12,216 nt of DNA from JAAYBT01 sp964404395 (lineage in GTDB: Bacteria; Bacillota; Clostridia; Acetivibrionales; DTU013), in assembly GCA_964404395.1 (NCBI GenBank), contig CAYOKA010000062.1, positions 1 through 12,216 of the forward strand. Direction: 5' to 3'. A program made the position numbers and the translations under genes. The notes below the pieces were generated by a model. It did not search any database. It saw only the letters and a list, made by a program, of their open reading frames with translations, and was not told the DNA's origin. The first letter of the stretch is position 1. Each line of letters starts with the position of its first letter. This document shows positions 6,410 to 12,216 of this stretch, one piece after another.

Positions 6410-7461
6410 AGTCAGTCTTAGTACTTGAAGATGGAACCTACTTCCCCGGCAAAGGCTTCGGCCAAAAGGGCGAGGTTGTCGGCCAAGTAGTCTTTAATAC
6501 CTGCATGACAGGCTATCAGGAGATCATAACCAACCCGTCCAATAGTGGTCAAATTGTCGCAATGACCTATCCTTTGGTGGGAAACTACGGCTTTAATACT
6601 CAGGATAACGAATCCACGAAAGCCCATGTGGGCGGATTTATCGTTAAGGAGCTTTGTGATTATCCCAACAACTGGCGCAATTCTATTGGTACGAACGAGT
6701 ACTTCCTGAAAAACAACATTATCGGACTCAAGGGGATTGATACCAGAGCACTAACGCAGCATATCCGCGACCGTGGAAGCATGTATGGTATTATTTCCAC
6801 AGAACGGGGAAATGTTGACGTTTTGCTGGAAAAACTGGAGGAAAAGAAGCAAAGCCTGCCTAATCCTGTAATGGAAGTGACAGTAAAAGAACCCGTTCGT
6901 ATTGCGGGGAAGGGCAAAAGAGTTGTAGTGCTTGATCTGGGAGTGAAGCATTCCATTATTAGATATTTGGAAATGCATCAATGCGATATGACCATTCTGC
7001 CTGCCTCCTCCACATTCGAAGATGTAATGGCTTGCAATCCCGATGGCATACTTGTGTCCAATGGCCCCGGCAATCCTAAAGACTTGCCTGAGATAAAGCA
7101 GCTGCTGCAAAAGCTTATCGGTAAAAAGCCCCTGTTCGGAATCAGTCTGGGGCATCAACTTCTCGGTCTGGCTCTTGGAGGCAACACATACAAGCTGAAA
7201 TTCGGGCACCACGGAGCAAATTATCCTGTTAAGGATTTTATGACAGGGCGCTGCTACATTACAACGCAGAATCATAGTTATGCATTGGATAGTGAAATAG
7301 ATGAAGATGTCCGGATTATGCAAATTAATATAAATGACAATACCGTCGAAGGATTCAGGCACAAAACCCTTCCCTTGCTCGGTGTTCAATACTATCCTGA
7401 AGCAGCAGCAGATCCGGGTGACGCTGCTTATGTTTTTGAAGATTTCATAAAGATGATGTAA
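6406..7461 (+). CDS. carA: Carbamoyl-phosphate synthetase small subunit with degenerate glutaminase site
   Basis: CarA normally hydrolyses glutamine and channels ammonia to CarB. The 351-residue protein is full length: an N-terminal CarA domain (about 1-150, with TGYQEIITNPSNSGQI at 35-50) and a class I glutaminase-like domain (about 170-351, with VSNGPGNP at 217-224). The catalytic residues are altered. The nucleophile motif, usually G-I-C-L-G-H-Q, reads GISLGHQ with Ser247 (codon AGT, 7144-7146). The catalytic HPE motif reads YPE with Tyr330 (TAT, 7393-7395), and Glu332 is kept. The glutamine-binding NHGF motif is NHSY (289-292), and the usual His in GGNHPV is Tyr273. The frame is otherwise intact, so this looks like a conserved, glutaminase-dead subunit rather than a pseudogene. 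ATG 6406 follows AAGGAG with an 8-nt gap. carB follows after 27 bases. Ammonia-dependent synthesis is inferred. Confidence 0.92.
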   Translation: MKSVLVLEDGTYFPGKGFGQKGEVVGQVVFNTCMTGYQEIITNPSNSGQIVAMTYPLVGNYGFNTQDNESTKAHVGGFIVKELCDYPNNWRNSIGTNEYFLKNNIIGLKGIDTRALTQHIRDRGSMYGIISTERGNVDVLLEKLEEKKQSLPNPVMEVTVKEPVRIAGKGKRVVVLDLGVKHSIIRYLEMHQCDMTILPASSTFEDVMACNPDGILVSNGPGNPKDLPEIKQLLQKLIGKKPLFGISLGHQLLGLALGGNTYKLKFGHHGANYPVKDFMTGRCYITTQNHSYALDSEIDEDVRIMQININDNTVEGFRHKTLPLLGVQYYPEAAADPGDAAYVFEDFIKMM

Positions 7462-7488
7462 TTCATCGAGATCATTTGGGGAGGGTAT

Positions 7489-10400
7489 ATGCCTAAAAGA
7501 AATGACATAAAGAAAGTGCTGGTGATAGGATCCGGCCCTATAATTATCGGGCAAGCCGCCGAATTTGACTATTCAGGCACACAGGCATGCAAAGCTCTGA
7601 AGGAGGAGGGCATTGAAGTCGTCCTCGTAAACAGCAATCCTGCCACTATTATGACTGACAGTGATACTGCTGATAAAATCTATATAGAGCCTATCACATT
7701 GGACTTTGTTAAAAAGATAATTGAACGCGAAAAACCGGACGGCATACTTGCGTCTCTTGGCGGCCAAACCGGACTTAATATGGCTGTTCAGCTTTCAAGT
7801 GACGGAATACTGGACAGGCTGGCAATCGAGCTTCTCGGGACATCGCTGGCTTCCATCAGAAAAGCTGAGGACAGAGAGCTTTTTAAGCAGGCCATGGAAT
7901 CAATCAATGAAAAGGTTCCTCACAGTGCTATTGTTAATACCCTTGAGGATGCCTTGGGCTTCGCGCAAAAGGTCGGTTTTCCCATTATCATACGTCCTGC
8001 CTATACCCTTGGCGGAACCGGCGGCGGCATTGCGCAGAACATGGAGGAATTTAAGTATATCTGCGGAAAAGGGCTGAAGCTGAGCATGATCCATCAGGTA
8101 TTGCTGGAGCATAGCGTAGCCGGTTGGAAGGAAATCGAATTCGAAGTCATGCGGGACGGCTCCAACAATTGCATTATTATTTGCAGCATGGAAAATTTTG
8201 ACCCGGTGGGGGTTCATACAGGTGACAGCATTGTTGTAGCACCATGTCAGACACTATCCGACGTTGAGTACAGGATGCTTCGTGCAGCTTCCATTAAAAT
8301 AATCAGGACTCTTAAAATAGAGGGCGGCTGCAATATTCAGTTTGCACTAAATCCTAACAGCTACGAATATGTGGTCATCGAGGTCAATCCAAGAGTCAGC
8401 CGCTCCAGTGCCCTTGCTTCAAAGGCAACAGGCTACCCTATTGCCCGCGTGACCTCTAAGATTGCTATTGGCATGAACCTGGATGAAATCAAAAACTCCG
8501 TCACACAGAGCACCTACGCTTGTTTTGAGCCGATGATTGACTATATTGTCACCAAGGTTCCCCGCTGGCCCTTTGATAAATTTACCTTTGCCGATCGTTC
8601 ACTGGGAACCCAGATGAAGGCAACCGGCGAGGTCATGGCTATTGGCAGAACCTTTGAAGAATCATTGCTTAAAGCTATAGATTCATTGGATATCAAGCTC
8701 AACTACCAGCTTGGGCTGAAATTGTTTGATAATAAAACTGTGGATGAGCTGTTGGAGATTTTGAAGACTCCCAGGGATGAGCGTATTTTTGCAATCTTCA
8801 AGGCACTTCAGAAGGGTATTTCGGTGGATCAGATTGTTTATCTCACCAAGGTGGACAGCTTTTTTATCCGCAAGCTGCAGAATATTGTTCAGCTTGCTGA
8901 CGAGGTTAAAAATGCCGGTATTGCATGGCTGGATTATGACCTTTACATAAGGGCAAAGAAGATAGGCTTCGGGGACTCTTATATTGCAAACCTGGTAAAT
9001 GTCCCGCTGGATACGGTGCTGGAGCTAAGGGAAAAATACCCCATCAAGCCTGTTTATAAGATTGTCGACACCTGCGCGGGAGAATTTGAAGCGATCACAC
9101 CCTATTATTACTCTACCTATGAGCAGCGGGATGATGTGATTGTTTCCGACAGAAAAAAGGTCCTTGTAATTGGCTCAGGCCCTATCAGGATCGGTCAGGG
9201 AATAGAATTCGACTACTGTAGTGTGCATTGCGTTAGGACATTGAGAGAGCTTGGAATAGAATCCATTATTATAAATAACAATCCGGAAACGGTCAGCACC
9301 GATTTTGATACCTCCGACAAGCTTTACTTTGAGCCACTGACCAAGGAGTGCGTTTTGGATATTGTTCAGAAGGAGAAGCCTCAAGGCATTATAGTACAAT
9401 TTGGGGGTCAGACCTCCATCAATCTGGCAGAGGCGCTCCACAAGGATAATGTTAAGATACTGGGAACCACGATAGAAAGCATTGATGTGGCAGAGGACAG
9501 GGATAAATTCCTAAAGTTGCTGGAGCAGCTGGATATTCCGATTCCGGAAGGAAGCACAGCCTTTTCGGTCAAGCAGGCGCTAACCATTGCCAACAGGATA
9601 GGATATCCGGTACTTGTCAGGCCGTCCTATGTGCTTGGCGGCAGGGCTATGGAAATAGTTTATAATGACAGTTCGCTGGAAGAATATATGGAAATGGCCG
9701 TTGGCCTGTCATCCTCGGCAAAGCATCCCGTGCTCATTGACAAGTACATTAACGGGACGGAGGCAGAGGTTGATGGTATCTGTGACGGCGAGGATGTACT
9801 GATTCCGGGAATCTTCCAGCATGTAGAAAGAGCAGGCGTGCACTCCGGTGACAGTATCGCAGTATATCCGCCTCACACACTGTCACAAAAGGTTAAGGAC
9901 ACTATTGCCGATTATACAATTAAGCTGGCAAAGGCATTGAAGACAGTGGGGCTATTCAATATACAGTTTGTAATCGACACAAAGGGCAAGGTTTATGTTA
10001 TCGAGGTCAATCCTCGCGCCAGCAGAACTATACCAATTATGAGCAAAATTACAGGAATCCCCATGGTAAATGTAGCTACAAAGCTGATTATGGGAGATAC
10101 GCTGCGCAATCTCGGCTACGAGCCGGGGCTGGCCAGGGAGTCTGAATTTACGGCAGTTAAGGCGCCTGTTTTCTCCTTTGCGAAGCTTCCTGCCGTGGAC
10201 ACATTCCTGGGGCCGGAGATGAAGTCTACCGGCGAGGTCATGGGGGTTGACAAAGACTACAGCCATGCCTTATACAAGGCACTTATAGCCTCCGGCCTTT
10301 CGCTTCCGACAGGAGGAAGCGTTCTGCTGGCAACAGGCGAACGGGACAAGGCGGATTGTATTGCCATTTCATCAAGGATGAACAAGCTGGGTTTCAAACT

Positions 10401-10791
10401 GATGGTTGTGGAGGATAACTACGAGCACCTTAAAGAGGAAGGCCTCCCGGTTGAATTAGTCCAGGAAGACAGCATCTTGGACTATATAAAGGACGACAAG
10501 GTTTCGCTGGTTGTCAGTACCCCTGCAAAGGAAGGCGTCCCGGGCAGACTCGGTTTTTCTGTCAGAAGGACGGCTATGGAATACAACATCCCCTGCCTGA
10601 CTTCCCTAGACACTACTAATGCGATTGTGGATGTGCTTGAGCATTTAGCCGGGCATGGCGATGTTAGTATTTATTCACTGGACGAATACTCGGTGCGGGC
10701 AGCCGAGGCGCAACCAGCAAATAAAGCCGAGCAGCTGTCGTCACAGCAAGCCGAGGCGGCGCAAAACGAAATTATATATATGAGGAGTTAA
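7489..10791 (+). CDS. carB: Carbamoyl-phosphate synthetase large subunit, arginine-cluster form
   Basis: CarB makes carbamoyl phosphate from bicarbonate, ammonia and two ATP. Its 1100 residues contain two homologous ATP-grasp halves. The first (about 1-400) has VIGSGPIIIGQAAEFDYSG (12-30), Arg129, Arg169 in IIIRPAYTLGG and IEVNPRVSRSSALA (297-310). An oligomerisation region (about 400-550) precedes the second half (about 555-935), with VIGSGPIRIGQGIEFDYC (560-577), VRPSYVLGGRAMEIVY (710-725) and IEVNPRASRT (838-847). Both synthetase sites look intact. The C-terminal MGS-like allosteric domain (about 940-1065) is divergent: the UMP-binding THGT motif is VEDN (974-977), and Lys993 is Glu. An Ala/Gln/Glu-rich tail follows (about 1070-1100), making it some 30 residues longer than usual. 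ATG 7489 has GGGGAGGG just upstream, rather close. argF begins 4 bases after the stop. Position beside argF supports a role in citrulline synthesis. Confidence 0.95.
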   Translation: MPKRNDIKKVLVIGSGPIIIGQAAEFDYSGTQACKALKEEGIEVVLVNSNPATIMTDSDTADKIYIEPITLDFVKKIIEREKPDGILASLGGQTGLNMAVQLSSDGILDRLAIELLGTSLASIRKAEDRELFKQAMESINEKVPHSAIVNTLEDALGFAQKVGFPIIIRPAYTLGGTGGGIAQNMEEFKYICGKGLKLSMIHQVLLEHSVAGWKEIEFEVMRDGSNNCIIICSMENFDPVGVHTGDSIVVAPCQTLSDVEYRMLRAASIKIIRTLKIEGGCNIQFALNPNSYEYVVIEVNPRVSRSSALASKATGYPIARVTSKIAIGMNLDEIKNSVTQSTYACFEPMIDYIVTKVPRWPFDKFTFADRSLGTQMKATGEVMAIGRTFEESLLKAIDSLDIKLNYQLGLKLFDNKTVDELLEILKTPRDERIFAIFKALQKGISVDQIVYLTKVDSFFIRKLQNIVQLADEVKNAGIAWLDYDLYIRAKKIGFGDSYIANLVNVPLDTVLELREKYPIKPVYKIVDTCAGEFEAITPYYYSTYEQRDDVIVSDRKKVLVIGSGPIRIGQGIEFDYCSVHCVRTLRELGIESIIINNNPETVSTDFDTSDKLYFEPLTKECVLDIVQKEKPQGIIVQFGGQTSINLAEALHKDNVKILGTTIESIDVAEDRDKFLKLLEQLDIPIPEGSTAFSVKQALTIANRIGYPVLVRPSYVLGGRAMEIVYNDSSLEEYMEMAVGLSSSAKHPVLIDKYINGTEAEVDGICDGEDVLIPGIFQHVERAGVHSGDSIAVYPPHTLSQKVKDTIADYTIKLAKALKTVGLFNIQFVIDTKGKVYVIEVNPRASRTIPIMSKITGIPMVNVATKLIMGDTLRNLGYEPGLARESEFTAVKAPVFSFAKLPAVDTFLGPEMKSTGEVMGVDKDYSHALYKALIASGLSLPTGGSVLLATGERDKADCIAISSRMNKLGFKLMVVEDNYEHLKEEGLPVELVQEDSILDYIKDDKVSLVVSTPAKEGVPGRLGFSVRRTAMEYNIPCLTSLDTTNAIVDVLEHLAGHGDVSIYSLDEYSVRAAEAQPANKAEQLSSQQAEAAQNEIIYMRS

Positions 10792-10795
10792 TGTG

Positions 10796-11713
10796 ATGAA
10801 GCATTTAATTGATTTGAACGACTTGTCATACGATGAAATTGCGGACTTGTTCACACTGGCAGCCAAGCTGAAAAAGCAACTAAGAACAGGGGTAGAACAC
10901 CATCTGCTGGAGGGTAAAACCCTAGCCATGATTTTTTCAAAGTCATCCACAAGGACGAGAGTATCCTTTGAAGCGGGAGTGTATCAGCTTGGAGGTTACC
11001 CCTTGTTCCTGAGCTCCAGCGACATTCAGCTCGGTCGTGGAGAAACCATACACGACACAGCCAAGGTTCTCTCTCACTACGTCGATGGCATTATGATTAG
11101 AACCTTTAAGCACAGCGACGTCCTGGATCTGGCCAGATATGGAAGCATTCCGGTAATCAACGGTTTGACGGATTTAATGCATCCCTGTCAAATCCTGGCT
11201 GATCTCTTCACCATATATGAAGCAAAGGGGCAGCTGGAAGGGCTGAAGCTGGCTTATGTGGGCGACGGTAACAATGTGGCAAATTCGCTTCTGCAAGGTT
11301 GTGCCAAAACCGGTGTTGACATATATTTGGCAACCCCTGAACAATATGGCTGTGATCCAATCATTATTGAGCAGGCCAAGGATGCGGCCAAAATATCAGG
11401 CAGCAATATATTGATAACAGCCGATCCTGAGGAGGCTGCGTCAAATGCTGACGTCATTTATACAGATACCTGGATCAGCATGGGTCAGGAGCATGAGAAG
11501 GAGCTGCGTGTAAAAACATTTATGCCCTATCAGGTAAATAAAAAGCTGTTCTCAAAAGCTAAAAAGGATGCCATGTTCCTCCACTGTTTGCCTGCATACA
11601 GGGGGCTGGAGGTTACAAAGGACATCATTGACGGCCCGAATTCCAATGTATTTGAAGAGGCTGAAAACAGGCTCCATGTGCAAAAGGCCATTATGGCCAC
11701 GTTAATGCAATGA
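10796..11713 (+). CDS. argF: Ornithine carbamoyltransferase
   Basis: ArgF joins carbamoyl phosphate to ornithine to make citrulline. The carbamoyl-phosphate motif STRTR (51-55), HPCQ (129-132), the ornithine-binding signature DTWISMGQE (224-232) and HCLPAYRG (263-270, catalytic Cys264) are all present. The SMG loop identifies ornithine rather than aspartate as acceptor. The 305 residues are a normal length. I chose ATG 10796, 8 nt after GAGGAG; a GTG immediately before it (10793) would add one residue. The ribosome site lies within the last codons of carB and the genes are 4 bases apart, so translation is probably coupled and the supplying and using enzymes made together. An anabolic role is inferred from the ArgR-controlled biosynthetic cluster; no arginine deiminase or carbamate kinase gene is present to suggest catabolism. 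Confidence 0.95.
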   Translation: MKHLIDLNDLSYDEIADLFTLAAKLKKQLRTGVEHHLLEGKTLAMIFSKSSTRTRVSFEAGVYQLGGYPLFLSSSDIQLGRGETIHDTAKVLSHYVDGIMIRTFKHSDVLDLARYGSIPVINGLTDLMHPCQILADLFTIYEAKGQLEGLKLAYVGDGNNVANSLLQGCAKTGVDIYLATPEQYGCDPIIIEQAKDAAKISGSNILITADPEEAASNADVIYTDTWISMGQEHEKELRVKTFMPYQVNKKLFSKAKKDAMFLHCLPAYRGLEVTKDIIDGPNSNVFEEAENRLHVQKAIMATLMQ

Positions 11714-11729
11714 GGGGAAATGGTGAATT

Positions 11730-12216
11730 ATGATCGATTATTCTTTTGTTATCAGAAAAGCGAAAGAAACGGATGCAGCTGCCATCAGGGACATCATGCA
11801 GGAATCATTCAAGAAATACAGAGATGATGTTGGCCTGGCAGGAGAACTGGAAGCCCTTGAGGAGACATGTGAAGATATCGTCGATGATATTAGAAGCAAA
11901 GAAGTCTATATAGCTATCATTGATAATGTTGTCGTCGGCAGTGTAAGGGTAGAGCTATTGCCTGATAATACAGCTTACCTGACCAGATTTGCTGTCAGCC
12001 TCTCCCACAATAACATAGGAATTGGAATGTCACTGATGGGTCTGGTTGATAAATTACTCATTGAGAAAGGTGTCAAATGCGTCAAACTTCACACTGCTTC
12101 GAAATACCACGATCTTGTGCGGTTTTACTATGGCAGGGGCTTCTATATAGACTCCACTACTAAGGACAGAGGCTATATCAGAGCACTGATGGTAAAGGAT
12201 TATATAAAACCTCCTT
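11730..12216 (+). CDS. GNAT-family N-acetyltransferase, cut by window edge
   Basis: The frame is open from ATG 11730 to the right edge, giving 162 codons and no stop, which is already close to the usual length of a single-domain GNAT protein. The acetyl-CoA-binding motif A region is YLTRFAVS followed by NNIGIGMSLMGLVDKLL (94-110), where NNIGIG stands for the usual R/Q-x-x-G-x-G/A. Motif B-like KLHTASKYHDLVRFYYGRGF (119-138) contains the typical FY...GF ending. It starts 16 bases after the argF stop, so it is probably the last or a late gene of the same operon. Ribosome-site spacing is imperfect (AGGGG 12 nt, GGTGA 3 nt upstream). The acceptor substrate is unknown. A short N-acetylglutamate synthase is possible, given its context and the lack of argJ/argA here, but nothing in the sequence proves it. 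Confidence 0.8.
   Translation, partial: MIDYSFVIRKAKETDAAAIRDIMQESFKKYRDDVGLAGELEALEETCEDIVDDIRSKEVYIAIIDNVVVGSVRVELLPDNTAYLTRFAVSLSHNNIGIGMSLMGLVDKLLIEKGVKCVKLHTASKYHDLVRFYYGRGFYIDSTTKDRGYIRALMVKDYIKPP

Noticed and set aside
7144..7395. carA as a decayed pseudogene
   Set aside because: The active-site residues are changed, but there is no frameshift or stop, the length is normal, the ribosome site is strong and the gene overlaps argD. A functional non-glutaminase role is more likely.
6751..7554. 267-residue open frame on the minus strand
   Set aside because: It is antisense to carA and the carB start, whose reading frames are strongly supported by family motifs. Its translation resembles no family I know.
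7721..8077. 118-residue open frame on the plus strand
   Set aside because: It is an out-of-frame reading inside carB, where the carB frame carries conserved ATP-grasp residues.

Overview
The window looks like chromosomal DNA of a clostridial Bacillota (Firmicutes). The genes have strong G-rich Shine-Dalgarno sites, the intergenic DNA is AT-rich with TTGNNN-17-TATAAT promoters, and base composition is moderate. The gene set is an ArgR-controlled arginine operon with a type-2 ArgC, a free-standing MsmK/UgpC sugar-transport ATPase and a PilZ protein. From memory the layout resembles cellulolytic clostridia such as Acetivibrio (Clostridium) thermocellum. I could not check this.

Left part, minus strand (1-2144): an MsmK/UgpC-type ABC ATPase (2144 to 1032) ends at a clear intrinsic terminator. 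It is followed by the 5' 300 codons of a CdaR/PucR-like regulator (from 902), which runs off the left edge. No permease or binding-protein gene lies beside the ATPase in the window.

Divergent intergenic region (2145-2461): it holds an inverted repeat on the ATPase side, a strong plus-strand promoter covered by two adjacent ARG boxes, and a leader of about 140 nt before argC.

Right part, plus strand (2462-12216): argC, argB, a PilZ-domain gene, a second promoter with paired ARG boxes, argD, carA, carB, argF and a GNAT acetyltransferase cut by the right edge. argC, argB and argD carry N-acetylglutamate to N-acetylornithine. carA, carB and argF make carbamoyl phosphate and join it to ornithine to give citrulline. 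argJ, argG, argH and a recognisable argA are absent from the window. ArgB carries the features of an arginine-inhibited enzyme, so both enzyme activity and transcription appear to be arginine-controlled.

The most unusual features are in the carbamoyl-phosphate synthetase. The CarA nucleophilic Cys is Ser and the catalytic His is Tyr, so the glutaminase should be dead. The CarB allosteric domain has lost the UMP-binding motif. Together these suggest an arginine-dedicated enzyme, possibly ammonia-dependent and insensitive to pyrimidines, loosely parallel to vertebrate CPS I. The other oddity is a c-di-GMP-type PilZ gene inside the arginine cluster.
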